A stretch of DNA of 64,000 nt from Chamaelirium japonicum (lineage: Eukaryota > Streptophyta > Magnoliopsida > Liliales > Melanthiaceae). Both the position numbers and the translations under genes were made by a program. Positions 54,507 to 64,000 of the stretch are shown piece by piece; position 1 is the first letter of the stretch; each line of letters begins with the position of its first letter. Below the pieces are notes generated by a model. It did not search any database. It saw only the letters and a list, made by a program, of their open reading frames with translations, and was not told where the DNA came from. The stretch lies in the NCBI GenBank assembly GCA_947650365.1, contig CANTAL010000130.1:62001-126000 (forward strand). Direction: 5' to 3'.

Positions 54507-54646
54507 TGTTAATGTATATAGATGGGTCGGGTTACTTGTACAGTCGGGTCGGGTTGTATGGTCATACATGTACATATATATTGGGCTTGAGTCCCTCAAT
54601 AGAGATAATTCCATTCTCTCCAAACCCTAGTCTTCATCTCCTAACA
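54507..54646 (+). repeat. Left LTR of the Copia element, 140 bp
   Basis: It starts TGTTAATGTATATAG and ends CATCTCCTAACA. It differs from the right LTR at two positions seen by eye: GGTCATAC against GGTTATAC, and AATTCC against AATGCC. Confidence 0.95.
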
Positions 54647-54660
54647 TGGTATCAGAGCTC
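54647..54660 (+). other. Primer-binding site, initiator tRNA-Met type
   Basis: TGGTATCAGAGCTC directly follows the LTR. TGGTATCAGAGC is the standard plant Copia site complementary to the 3' end of initiator methionine tRNA. Confidence 0.95.
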
Positions 54661-54699
54661 TAGGGTTCTCTCGTGCGACGACGGCGACGACGGCAGCCC

Positions 54700-55290
54700 C
54701 TCCTCCGGCCTCCCTCCACCCGGCAGCCCTCCCCTCCGGCCTTTCCTCCGCCCGGCAGCCCCTCCCCTTCACCCGGCAGTCACCTCCGGCCACTCCTTCA
54801 TCCGGCAGCCCCCCCTCCGGCCCCATCTACACCCCGCAGGCCCCCCCTCCGCCTCCCTCCACCCGGCAGCACCCCCTCCGGCCCCATCTGCACCCCGCAG
54901 GCCCCCCCTCCGCCTCCCTCCACCTGGCAGCCCCCCCCCTCCGACCTCATCTGCACCCCGCAGGCCCCCCCTCCGCCTTCCTCCACCCGGCAGCCCCCCC
55001 TTCCGGCCCCACCTACACCCCGCCGGCCCCCCATCCGCCTTCCTCCACCAGGCAGCCCCCCCCTCCAGCCCTATCTGCACCCCGCAGGCCCCCCCTCCGC
55101 CTCCCTTCACCCGGCAGCCCCCCCTTCGGCCCCATCTGCACCCCGCAGGTCCCCCCCCCCCCCTCCGCCTCCCTCCACCCAGCAGGCCCCCCTCCGCCCT
55201 CCCCTGCACCCCCGCCCCCTCCTGCACCCCCCTGAAGCCCCACCGCCCCCTCCTGCGCCCCCCCTGAAGCCCCACCGCCCCCCCTTCTCC
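54700..55290 (+). repeat. C-rich minisatellite in the gag position, about 61-bp period
   Basis: The motif CCCCGCAGGCCCCCCCTCCG (with CCGG variants) recurs at about 54833, 54893, 54955, 55016, 55078 and 55141, at spacings of 60-63 bp with varying C-run lengths. Because the spacing is mostly not a multiple of three, two overlapping frames both read as Pro/Arg-rich proteins of 250-445 residues. These are composition artefacts rather than a gag. The tract tails off into shorter CCCCTGAAGCCCCACCGCC units at 55220-55285. Confidence 0.88.
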
Positions 55291-55558
55291 TCTGTACGGA
55301 CTGCCTTAGACCTCCCTTGTGCCGGCTCGCCCTCGTACTTCAGGGGTATGGCTTCCTACAGCATCTCTCGGCTCCCATACTGCCTGCACACAGTCGCTGA
55401 TCGTCGAGTCCCTCAGTCTCCTCGTTTTGATGGTATTCTCGGGCCACGTCCCTCCACCACGTCCGTCGATTGTGGACGTCGTCAGGGTCCCCTCCGCCAT
55501 GATGGAGAGACTTCTGCTACTGCTGATCTCCCTACTCCAGCACCACCTGCCACCACTC

Positions 55559-55792
55559 CTGCTCCGTCTCGGTCTTACTCCGACTGCCTCCAGCGCTTTG
55601 AGGAGTTACTGTTGCGATACCTCGCCTCTACCAGCTGTCCGTCAGCTCACAGCCTTTCTGCCACTCCGGATACTTCTGCTCAGTCTCGGTCTTACTCCGA
55701 CCGCCTCCAGCGCTTTGAGGAGTTACTGTTGCGATACCTCGCCTCTACCAGCTCTCCGCCAGCTCACAGTCTTTCTACCACTCCGGGTACTA
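55559..55792 (+). repeat. In-frame 117-bp tandem duplication before the protease
   Basis: Two copies, with CAGCGCTTTGAGGAG starting at 55591 and 55708, a spacing of 117 bp or 39 codons. Both read RSYSD(C/R)LQRFEELLLRYLAS in the protease frame. This could be what is left of the element's N-terminal part, duplicated without breaking the frame. Confidence 0.85.
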
Positions 55793-55800
55793 CTGCTCCA

Positions 55801-55945
55801 TGGATCTTCGACTCGGGTGCCTCCTGCCACCTTACCTCCGATCCTTCTGTCCTCACGGACTGTAGCCCTGCTCCTACCCACATAGGGATTCACACTGCTG
55901 ATGGGACTCGTCTACCCATTTCGCAGTGTGGATCCATCACCCCCT
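55801..55945 (+). pseudogene. Copia aspartic protease, broken at its end
   Basis: The frame reads WIFDSGASCHLTSDPSV at 55801-55851. DSGA is the aspartic protease active-site motif, and the order DSGASCHLT is standard for Copia, where the enzyme cuts the polyprotein. The segment continues through HTADGTRLPISQCGSI. A one-base shift in the C-run at about 55936-55942 then moves the continuing homology (GRLTLPRVHLAPRLNINLIS) to another frame. As it stands, protease and integrase cannot be made as one protein without frameshifting. Confidence 0.88.
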
Positions 55946-57661
55946 GCCTCGGATCCCACTGGTCGCCTAACCTTACCTCGTGTTCACCTTGCTCCCCGCT
56001 TAAACATTAACTTAATATCTGTTAGTTCTCTTTGTGACTCGGGCCTGATCGTTACATTTACTTCTTCTTCTTGTTCTGTGCAGGATCCGCGGACGGGTCA
56101 GAGAGTTGGGCTGGGTCGTCGAGCAGGGGGACTCTATCAGTTGGATCACCTTCAGGTTCCCACTTCCACTCCGTCGGCTCTATCTGTTACCTCTGATGTC
56201 GATTTGTGGCACAGAAGGTTAGGTCACATATCCAGTGATCGACTCCAAAGCGTTTTTCGCTCTGGCGCTTTGGGTCGGGTGTCCTTCTCCCCTCTCTCTG
56301 TCTGCACTGGGTGTCGATTAGCCAAACACCTTGCTCTTCCTTTTTCTACTAGTGTTTCCCGTTCCAGCGCCCCTTTTGATCTCGTGCACTCTGACGTGTG
56401 GGGTCCTGCTCCAGTTGCCTCTTTTACTGGTTTTTTGTATTATGTGAGCTTCATAGATGATTACTCCCGCTGCACCTGGGTCTATCTCATGCGTCGCCGC
56501 TCCGAGATTCCTCATATTTACAGGACCTTCACTACTATGCTTCACACCCAGTTTGGTCAGCGCATTAAGACTTTTCGATCTGATTGTGCCCAGGAGTATC
56601 TCTCCTCTGAGATGCGTGAGATCCTTCAGACTTACGGCACTCTTCACCAACAGTCGTGTCCCCATACCCATGAACAAAACGGAGTCGCCGAGCGCAAACA
56701 TCGTCATGTCCTCGAGACAGCACGAGTTCTACTTCTGTCTGCTTCTGTTCCACATTCCTACTGGGTTGAAGCTGTCCTGACCGCTGTTCACCTCATCAAT
56801 ATCACTCCGTCCTCATCCCTCTCGGGTGTTTCCCCGTACGAGCGGCTTTACTCCATATCTCCTGACTACTCTCTTCTTCGTACCTTTGGGTGCACGTGTT
56901 TCGTCCTCCTCCCTCCCCATGAGCGCACCAAACTCTCTGCTAGGTTTGTTAGGTGTGTTCACTTAGGACTCAGTCGGGAGCACAAGGGCTATCGGTGCTA
57001 CGATCCCTTAGCTCGCCGGATCCGTATCTCTCGCCACGTCTCCTTTGTAGAGGATGTCCCGTACTTATCCACTGAGTCCCGGGATCTTCCCTCACCACTT
57101 ACGTCCTCTTCTACGTCGTTACCCTCCTCTCCTGCGTCACCCTCCTCACCTTCATCACATCTCCACATTCCCGTTCTACCTCCGTTTTCTGTTGCCCCAC
57201 CCACGCCTACTCCACCTCCATCTTCCCCGCCACCTCCACCACCACCACCACCACCACCACCTCCTCAGTCTCCCTCGCCACCTCCACCACCACCCGTTAC
57301 TCGTGTCTATGTTCGTCGGTCTGTAGCTCCTCCTCCAGAGTCGATTCCCACTGGTACTCCCTCGCCTGATGCTGTTGCCCCCTCCTCCCCGGTTATGGAT
57401 CCTGCTCCTGTTCGGCGCTACCCGGCGCGCGAACAACACCCTCCTGACAGATATGACTACTCTCCTGACAGGTTTGGCTACTCTGCCTTTCCCTCTGACT
57501 CTCCTGACTTCTCTGGCTACTCTGCCAGTGCCTCCTATTCACCTTCTTTTCAGGCCTTCCTTACTGCTATACACACCCATCGGGAGCCCCAATCGTACCG
57601 TGAGGCAGCGTTACATCCAGAGTGGCGGCAGGCCATGTCAGTTGAGCTTGAGGCTTTTTAG
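55946..57661 (+). pseudogene. Copia integrase, followed by a premature TAG
   Basis: The zinc-binding part reads LWHRRLGHISSDRLQ (56203 on) with CTGCRLAKH. The catalytic core has HSDVWGP at about 56389, FRSDCAQEY and NGVAERKHRHVLE, giving the D, D and E of the integrase triad. The usual GG after the second SD is changed to CAQ, which may weaken the site. A poly-Pro linker with 13 consecutive Pro lies near 57235-57275. The frame stops at TAG 57659-57661 in ELEAF-stop-RTQTWDLVP. The same frame continues straight into RT, so this is a single in-frame stop, most simply a C-to-T change. Confidence 0.92.
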
Positions 57662-59107
57662 CGGACCCAGACATGGGATTTGGTGCCTTGTCCATCAGGT
57701 GTGGTGCCTGTTAGCTGCAAGTGGATATTCAAGGTCAAGACTCGACCTGACGGATCCATTGAGCGGCACAAGGCTCGCCTCGTTGCTCGTGGCTTCTCCC
57801 AGGAGTATGGGATTGACTACGAGGAGACGTTTGCTCCAGTTGCTCGGATGACTACTGTGCGCACCCTCTTAGCTGTGGCAGCTGCTCGAGGGTGGCCTCT
57901 CTATCAGATGGATGTCACCAATGCGTTTCTCCACGGTGATCTCTCCGAGGAAGTCTACATGGCTCCTCCTCCGGGCACTTCAGTTCCTCCAGGGCACGTG
58001 TGTCGGTTGCACCGAGCCATCTATGGGCTCAAGCAGGCCCCTCGTGCCTGGTTTGAGCGATTTCGCAGTGCAGTTCTGGCCGCCGGTTTTGTTGAGCGTC
58101 ACTCCGATTATGCCTTGTTCACTCGCTCCTCCAGTCAGGGCATTACAGTTCTTCTCCTCTATGTGGATGATATGATCATCACTGGGGATGACAGTGCCAC
58201 CATCGCCTCTCTCCAGCGGCACCTCCAGAGTCAGTTTGAGATGAAGGATCTGGGATCTTTTCACTACTTTTTGGGCCTTGAGATTGCCCGGTCAGCCCGT
58301 GGTCTGTTGGTCTCCCAGCAGAAGTACATCTCCGACATCCTTGCTGATGCTGCTCTTACTGACACACGCACTGCTGATACACCCATGGAGCTCAATTTGA
58401 AGCTTCTCGCTACAGACGGTGAACCGCTCCAGGATGTCTCCCGCTACCAGAGGCTGGTTGGGATGCTCGTCTACCTCACTATGACCCGGCCAGACATTGC
58501 TCATACTGTTGGCATTGTCAGTCAGTTTGTTCAGGCTCCACGCTCAGTTCACTATGCAGCTGTCCTTCGGATTCTCCGCTACCTCCGAGGCACCATCACC
58601 CGTTCACTCCTGTTTCCCTCCACATCTCCGTTGGTGCTGTGTGCCTACTCTGATGCAGATTGGGCAGGAGATGTAGTCACTCGTCGCTCTACTACAGGAT
58701 ATTGTGTGTTTCTGGGTGATTCGCTCATTTCGTGGCGCAGCAAGAAACAGGAGTCTGTTGCTCGCTCCAGCACCGAAGCCGAATACAAGGCTATGGCTTC
58801 CACCACCGCAGAGATTGTCTGGCTTCGCCGCCTTCTGCTCGACTTGGGAGTTGTGATATCCGGGCCCACGCCTCTCTTCTGTGACAACCGGAGTGCTATT
58901 CAGATTGCTAGCAACCCGGTCTTCCACGAGCGAACAAAACATATCGAGGTTGATTGTCATTATGTTCGCCAGGCGTTTCTCGACCACACCATCTCCTTGC
59001 CATTCATTTCGTCATCGGAGCAGACTGCTGATTTTCTGACGAAGGCCCTTACGATTGCTCGCTTCCGACACTTTATCGGCAAACTCTCGGTTCATGATCC
59101 ACCGTGA
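57662..59107 (+). pseudogene. Copia reverse transcriptase and RNase H
   Basis: An uninterrupted frame to the TGA at 59105. RT motifs in order: KWIFKVKTRPDGS, KARLVARGFSQ, YQMDVTNAFLHGDL (first catalytic Asp), YGLKQAPRAWFERF, and LLYVDDMIITGDD at about 58155 (the YVDD active site). RNase H shows CAYSDADWAGD at about 58640, SSTEAEYKAM and LFCDNRSAIQIA, giving its acidic residues. The length and motif set are complete, so this domain pair is the best-preserved part. It lies behind the upstream stop and frameshift, so it is unlikely to be made from this copy. Confidence 0.93.
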
Positions 59108-59111
59108 GTTT

Positions 59112-59120
59112 GAGGGGGAG
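59112..59120 (+). other. Copia polypurine tract
   Basis: GAGGGGGAG abuts the TGTTAATG start of the right LTR. Confidence 0.92.
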
Positions 59121-59260
59121 TGTTAATGTATATAGATGGGTCGGGTTACTTGTACAGTCGGGTCGGGTTGTATGGTTATACATGTACATATATATTGGGC
59201 TTGAGTCCCTCAATAGAGATAATGCCATTCTCTCCAAACCCTAGTCTTCATCTCCTAACA
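59121..59260 (+). repeat. Right LTR of the Copia element, 140 bp
   Basis: Same length as the left LTR with two substitutions, about 98.6 percent identical. Followed by ATAAT at 59261-59265. Confidence 0.95.
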
Positions 59261-59265
59261 ATAAT
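59261..59265. other. Target-site duplication ATAAT, right copy
   Basis: Matches 54502-54506. Confidence 0.92.
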
Positions 59266-60601
59266 TATGTGCAAACTGGTTATACTGCTCCAACAAAATG
59301 TGAATTTCGTTCTTGGTCTGAGCATCAAGCTTTGACTCTAGTGTGTCCAACTAATGAAAGTAACTGATAATCTATAGCATGTGCTAACAAAGCTAACTTC
59401 TAGCAATTTTGTTGTAAGGAAGGACTGAGAAGCTTCCCAGATCCAAAGTCAATTCTGACCTCTCAACATATCTCGTGAAGGATGAAATGATTTCGATGGC
59501 TTGCCTCTTTGACTTAAACGGAGCCATAAGGAATCTAGCCATATATAAAGTTATAAACACTATCTAGTTCACATTAATTCATTTAAAAACAAGTTTTCTT
59601 CAATTGGTGGCAGAAAAACATCTTCCAGCATAGCGGGCTTCTTGATATATAGGACCCATTCAGGTCTATCAACAGTCAGAACGAGTTTATGTAAATGTAA
59701 CTTATGCTTCTAGTTCATATACTTTGGTCTAGTGAACTTGTCCTAACTGTTTTTTTTATTCGGAGAAATCTCATAATTCTTCGTAGAGAAATTGATTGGT
59801 TCATGAAGAAACATGCAAAATGAAACTGGATCCATATCAGCAAACATGGACAAAACAATGCATATTATTTAACCGCTTTTTTTTTTTGAGAAATACCAAA
59901 ACTTTGTATAAGAAATTGTGAATTGGTTCTGAAGAAACATGCAAGATGAAACTGCATCCATATCAGCAAACATGGACAAAACAATGCATAATATTAAGCC
60001 TTGCGTCGAATTTCCTTAGGATTATATTGCAACAAAATTACAGAATTATGCCCTTCAGGACTCCTGCCATTGTTACACCAAGGCCATGGCAAAAGAAGTG
60101 TTTATCATCTATCCCCAAAAGGGTACATAGCAGAAGTCATAAATAATCATCATCTCCTTGCTTAAATCAATCTTATTCTAGATCTCATCTCACATAAATT
60201 TTACATCAATGAAAACCTTAAAGGAAATTATACATTTTAGTGCACATGATGATTCCCTTAAAATGCCCAATTTTTTAAATTATGCCAGCTACCAACAAAC
60301 TGCAAGAATAACAAAAGTAATCCAAGGATGGAAAATTGCAAAGAATGGAGTAACTTATATAGAATAAATTTTTCAATAAAAAACATCAATCCTGTATTAA
60401 GAAACTAGTGACATCTCATGGTTAAGAAACAACACTAGATCAAGGAAAATAATGCACAAATGTTACAGAATAAAGATTCATTCAACAAAACAATCTTCTT
60501 CTTCACTTTAAAGTTATTCTACAATTAGATATGCAAAATAAGAACTTAAGGTTCATGGAATTAATGAAAGTAGTTCAATTATTCAAGGAGCATATACTTA
60601 C
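59266..60601. other. AT-rich sequence left of UPF2, probable intron
   Basis: It begins right after the Copia element and ends at the GT donor of the leftmost visible UPF2 exon. No coding potential was recognised, and the next expected UPF2 exon is not here. It contains the short tandem duplication listed separately. Confidence 0.6.
59784..59996 (+). repeat. Imperfect tandem duplication, about 127-bp period
   Basis: CATATCAGCAAACATGGACA and ACAATGCATA with their flanks occur at about 59784-59869 and again at 59911-59996. Between the copies lie a T-run and GAGAAATACC. Confidence 0.85.
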
Positions 60602-60772
60602 TTCAGGTGTTCCATGGCCAAAAACAATAATCAAGTAGAGCGTTTCAAATATCACAGATGAATCAATATGCTCATAGTTGTATAGCTCTCCTAAGAACCG
60701 CATGTGAGCTATGCGCCGTTGTTGCATGTTATATTCATTCAATTCCAAACCCAACCTAATCTCCTCTAGAAC
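60602..60772 (-). CDS. UPF2: UPF2 exon, MIF4G-3 part 3, last one visible
   Basis: It starts GTTCTAGAGGAG after TTATTTCAG and ends GGAACACCTGAA before a consensus GTAAGT donor. It reads from VLEEIRLGLELNEY to FGHGTPE, 57 codons. The intact donor implies a further exon to the left. Confidence 0.93.
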
Positions 60773-63700
60773 CTGAAATAAATTATATGCACTTCTTTCT
60801 ACGTCAGTATGAACAATAAACCATGACGCAAGTAAAAACAAGTAACGGAAAGAAATTAATATTCACTTGCACTTTTGAAATATTAGGTAAAATAATAAAG
60901 CAGCACATTAAAGGACTCAAATTCAGGTTTAAGGGTAAGAAATAGAACCCAAGAAGATTTGTGAAAGATTATTCCTCTGAACTATGTAAGACTAGTTGTT
61001 AGCATTTATGCAATCTTATGCACTTGACTACAATAACTAATCAGTTATGTTATATACAAAGGCCTAAAAAAAAACTTTCATGCACTGGGTCATAAAACCC
61101 CGGTCATTTCACAAAACTATGCCAACGGACACCATGTAGTTTAGGCAGGTGCAAGTATATCAAGGTGAGACATAAACATGTTTTCCTTTTCTCACAGATT
61201 ATCACCAGTTCTCTTACCAGTTATGTTATATACAAAGGCCTAAAAAGAAACTTTCATGCACTGTGTCATAAAGACCCAGTCAGTGACTCAGTGCACAAAT
61301 TTATGTCAACGAAGACCTCGGGCATGTAGTTTTGGCAGGTGCAAGTATATCCACGTGAGACATAAACATGGTTTCCTTTTCTCACCATTTCTCTAGTAAG
61401 CCAGATATGCTGAGAGAGCAATTTAATCTTACACCTAAGAATAATTCTTTTTTAGATATGAATAAATGTCTTCAAAAAAAATTCCATGACAAACATTTCT
61501 ACAATGTATATGACACCATAGACTAGCTAAACAATGAACATTTTGCAGCCCTACCACATTTTTCTCTTACGACAGAGTAATTCTTAGGTGTAAATGTCAA
61601 TGCACTAAATGCCGATGATGTACAGGTAGAATTATAGAGTACATATCAAAGTATGTGGGTTATTCAGAATATATTGATCTCATACTAATTTTCTCAGTCA
61701 AATCAAGGTAAAAAGTTCAAAGGCCAAGTGCATTTCAATCACATTAGAAATCGTGGAATGTGAACATGGTTCTAAAGCAAACAAAAAAATCTAGAAACAT
61801 AAATGTGAAATTTCATTAGAGGGCCCTTGCCTCCATATATCAAGCCAACCCTATTTGATGCTAACCATGATTGGCTACATGTTCGCCAATTTAATTACAA
61901 TTTACATATGTAACTTCACCTAAAAGAAGATCCTCTAATTGAAATGCTAGCGAAGGAGCTGTATGTTTGAAGATGTCATGTGTTCCAAGGTCATGTTCCA
62001 CAGTAGGGAATCTATCCTTGATTTTATTGTTGCAATGATATATGCACCATTGCACATCTAAAGCAACTCCTTTAGTGCGAGTTCAGTATGAAGAACAATG
62101 TGTCAATCCACTGCTTCTGTTCTAAGATTTCCTTGTCTCCCTAAGAGTATTAGAAGCAGTACACCTTTTAACCTAATCATCTGTATATACATAATACATC
62201 TGATACGTTCGTTGCTAACGGACCAAAGAAGCATCATCTGGAGCTTAATCTTACTGATGGGGAGCCCCTCCTATATCCAACTTGTTTCCAATTGGTTAAT
62301 GGTAATGTCCACTCCACAACATCCCGACAAAATTGAACACATTGTTAGTACTCTCTACGATCTTTAAGGGACCATCACTTGCTCCCTTTTGTTCTGCCTT
62401 TTTGCTATTGCTTCAAGATTATAAAAACATCAGCTGGGACAGTGATGTTACTGATATATGCATCACTAATAGACTGCATCTTTTTTTGGAGACACGGGAC
62501 ACCTTGAAATTAACAACATGCAATAAATTCTCTTTGCTATGATGCCACGGCCGAGAAACAAGATGTTTCACCTTGTTGTAGCGGCCATCAAACTTCATGG
62601 CTCATCTGGCCTTGACGTCACCTAAATGCTCCTAGTCCATTCTATTGTGATGAAAGGAGAGATTCTAGACTTCTGTAATCTACCTTTACATGAACAGAAG
62701 AACACATGAAGAACAATTTTCAATGTGGTCACAGTTCTATGCCGAAACTCCACAATATCCAAATCAACAAAGCAACTTGGAAACTTCTTCAGTAACTAAT
62801 TTCACTATGCAGTAATATTTCGTGAGCAAACTCTTGGTCTATGCTCCAACACAACTTTGGACGAAGAGTGAAGGGAGGGGAGGAGGAGTGAGTTATAGAA
62901 TGTATCTATCACAATATTGTGTATGGCAATACACTATCGTTCATTATTTTGTATAAGTGTGTTACTCATGATGGATTATAGCTTATTTCAAGTTTACATT
63001 TATGATGGCCCATAAGTGGATTTACTTCATTGATGTTAATCGCTACTCTAGTTACATATTGAAACACAATAAAATATTACAGTTATTAGATTAAAGATGC
63101 AAGTATATGCATCAGCTGATTGGCATCTCTGTATAGTGAAAAACATAAAAAAGTTTATGGCCTTGGAAATGGTTATGTAAGTCTAACCACCCCATCACTA
63201 GTACTGTTTGATGATGTAATCTGATCTTCAATACACTCAGAGAATTCAAATCTTTATCTGTATATCCAACAACATATTTGCCAGAACATTAAGTGAGACT
63301 CAGAAAGTGCTTGAGCTTAATTTCTCAATAAAAAAATAGAAGCTGACCTCATCCACCACTGCTACTGCAAATTCATCATGGTAGCGACTAAGTCCGGCGG
63401 TGAGTAAGGCAATCAGATGAACCTGATTGTACTTTCCCTTGTGAACCTTCATAAAGCACTTTAAAATGTATGGTTCACAAATGTTCCAAGGTAACTTACG
63501 TAGTTGCCTAAGAACATGCTCAACAGAGGACTTATCTAGGTCTGTGAAAAGCAATTTTCTGATATACTGCAAAAAATAACAAGATGGAAACTTAGATCCT
63601 TGTTTGCAAAAGAATAACACCAATTAAAGCAATTAAGAAGGTAGATCATACCTGATGCAATGGAGGGCGTACTTTCAAAACTCGGCTTGATCTTTCAGGT

Positions 63701-63903
63701 GGTTTGCACAAGTAGTAAGCATTTTCTACAAGCATGCTATGACGTGGATCCAAATTTTTTACATTTTTCAACCGCATCAGTATTTCCAACATATTTGCCA
63801 TGCGAACTGTAGTTTCAGGAGATCTATAAAGAAAGCGCCCACATGTCTCAAGAAGGTTGCAAGCTACATCTATGTTATGATGAGTAAAGTCATCTAAACA
63901 AGC
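60602..63903 (-). CDS. UPF2: UPF2 (nonsense-mediated decay factor), partial: three consecutive exons
   Basis: UPF2 is the scaffold of nonsense-mediated mRNA decay. It joins UPF3 at exon-junction complexes to the helicase UPF1 and works mostly in the cytoplasm near the nucleus. The exons, in transcript order, are 63652-63903 (84 codons), 63348-63566 (73) and 60602-60772 (57). All introns are phase 0 with GT/AG ends, giving 214 continuous residues. Diagnostic stretches are ACNLLETCGRFLYRSPETT, VENAYYLCKPPERS, VRPPLHQYIRKLL and MRFLGELYNYEHIDSSVIF. They correspond to part of the third MIF4G domain, which contacts UPF3. Plant UPF2 is about 1200 residues, so most of the gene is outside. The N-terminal part should lie right of 64000. 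The C-terminal part, including the UPF1-binding region, should lie left of 60602 but is not found before the transposons. Coding is intact with no stop. Confidence 0.93.
61042..61385 (+). repeat. Tandem duplication in the UPF2 intron, 176-bp period
   Basis: CAGTTATGTTATATACAAAG starts at 61042 and again at 61218. Both copies run to TTTCCTTTTCTCAC (61195 and 61385), with several substitutions and an indel, so the duplication is old. Confidence 0.9.
62215..62665 (+). pseudogene. Decayed Copia pol fragment (end of RT to RNase H) in the UPF2 intron
   Basis: Broken frames carry remnants in Copia order: HHLELNLTDGEPLLYPT (62230-62280), then IEHIVSTLYDL and GTITCSLL, then SWDSDVTDI and FFWRHGT-like sequence (62433-62500) where the RNase H DWxGD...STTG block belongs. 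Next come GAAACAAGATGTTTCACC and CTCCTAGTCCATTCTATTGT, near the end of RNase H. Several frameshifts and stops are present. It lies antisense to UPF2. It is not a copy of the 54507-59260 element; the two are too different. Confidence 0.65.
63348..63566 (-). CDS. UPF2: UPF2 exon, MIF4G-3 part 2
   Basis: It starts TATATCAGAAAATTG after TTTTTTGCAG and ends GATGAG before GTCAGC. It reads from YIRKLLFTDLDKSS to AVAVVDE, 73 codons. The Met-containing open frame upstream of it is intron. Confidence 0.93.
63567..63651 (-). other. UPF2 intron, 85 bp
   Basis: A short intron with GTATGATC donor and TTTTTTGCAG acceptor, typical of plant minimum-size introns. Confidence 0.9.
63652..63903 (-). CDS. UPF2: UPF2 exon, MIF4G-3 part 1
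   Basis: The acceptor is TTACTTGCAG before GCTTGTTTAGATG, and the donor is CATCAG/GTATGATC. It reads from ACLDDFTHHNIDV to VRPPLHQ, 84 codons, phase 0 at both ends. Confidence 0.93.
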
Positions 63904-64000
63904 CTGCAAGTAACAATGAATCAAACTCCAGTAAGCAAGGTGCATACTCATGCATATTTTAAAATTAATAACATTTGCATGAGGGATTTCAAAAATCACT
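63904..64000 (-). other. UPF2 intron, cut by the window edge
   Basis: The sequence upstream of the first visible exon is AT-rich with a pyrimidine-containing acceptor region, and the open frame across it has no UPF2 likeness. The preceding exon is outside the window. Confidence 0.7.

Larger units (their letters stand above)
54507..59260 (+). mobile_element. Ty1/Copia LTR retrotransposon with very short LTRs and no recognisable gag
   Basis: A 4754-bp element with 140-bp LTRs (TGTTAATG...CCTAACA), a TGGTATCAGAGCTC primer-binding site right after the left LTR, a GAGGGGGAG tract right before the right LTR, and ATAAT duplications on both sides. The domain order protease, integrase, RT, RNase H is that of Copia. 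The polyprotein is broken by a frameshift near 55940 and by a TAG at 57659. The zone expected to encode gag is a C-rich minisatellite without a zinc knuckle. It lies opposite in orientation to UPF2, to its left. Confidence 0.95.
60773..63347 (-). other. UPF2 intron, 2575 bp, with repeat insertions
   Basis: Donor GTCAGC and acceptor TTATTTCAG, so the join reads VVDE/VLEEIRLG, as expected for UPF2. The intron holds a tandem duplication (61042-61385) and a decayed Copia pol fragment (about 62215-62665). The rest is AT-rich with nothing recognised. Confidence 0.88.

Noticed and set aside
54769..55275. Gly-rich minus-strand ORF of 168 codons
   Set aside because: It is the reverse of the C-rich minisatellite, and its composition explains the lack of stops.
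59946..60146. Small plus-strand ORF of 66 codons
   Set aside because: It overlaps the tandem duplication in probable intron, with no recognisable domain.

Overview
The window is nuclear DNA from a flowering plant. The evidence is a large simple satellite array, plant-type Ty3/Gypsy and Ty1/Copia LTR retrotransposons, and minus-strand exons of a plant UPF2 gene with canonical GT/AG introns. The GC-rich Copia coding sequence leans towards a monocot, but nothing here fixes the species.

Layout: (1) 1-32181 and 39550-50934 are one satellite array, about 43.5 kb in total, built from a 23-bp monomer and a 28-bp variant. Its orientation switches about 46 times, and the same switch junctions recur at distant places. 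(2) 32187-39544 is a complete, recent LTR element of 7358 bp inserted into the satellite, with a 5-bp target duplication (ACATT) and near-identical LTRs. It keeps a gag-type ORF (frameshifted), an antisense ORF and a hairpin-rich 118-bp tandem repeat before the 3' LTR. It has no protease-RT-integrase, so it looks like a non-autonomous member of the Tat-type Gypsy group. (3) 50935-54506 is a mosaic of old mobile-element debris: an AT-rich insertion flanked by an 11-bp direct repeat, a (TA)n tract, a Tyr/Gly/Pro-rich coding fragment and LTR-like relics. (4) 54507-59260 is a Copia element of 4754 bp with 140-bp LTRs and a 5-bp duplication (ATAAT). It has recognisable protease, integrase, RT and RNase H, but its gag position holds a C-rich minisatellite. 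A frameshift and a premature TAG break its polyprotein. (5) 59266-64000 holds three consecutive UPF2 exons on the minus strand, covering part of the third MIF4G domain. One intron contains a decayed Copia pol fragment and a tandem duplication.

The only host gene visible is UPF2, the scaffold of nonsense-mediated mRNA decay. Its next exon to the left is not found before the transposons and satellite begin. So either the gene is broken here or a very large intron carries this material. The rest of the window is repeat biology: a satellite that inverts repeatedly, a young nested retrotransposon carrying its own tandem repeats, and element decay.
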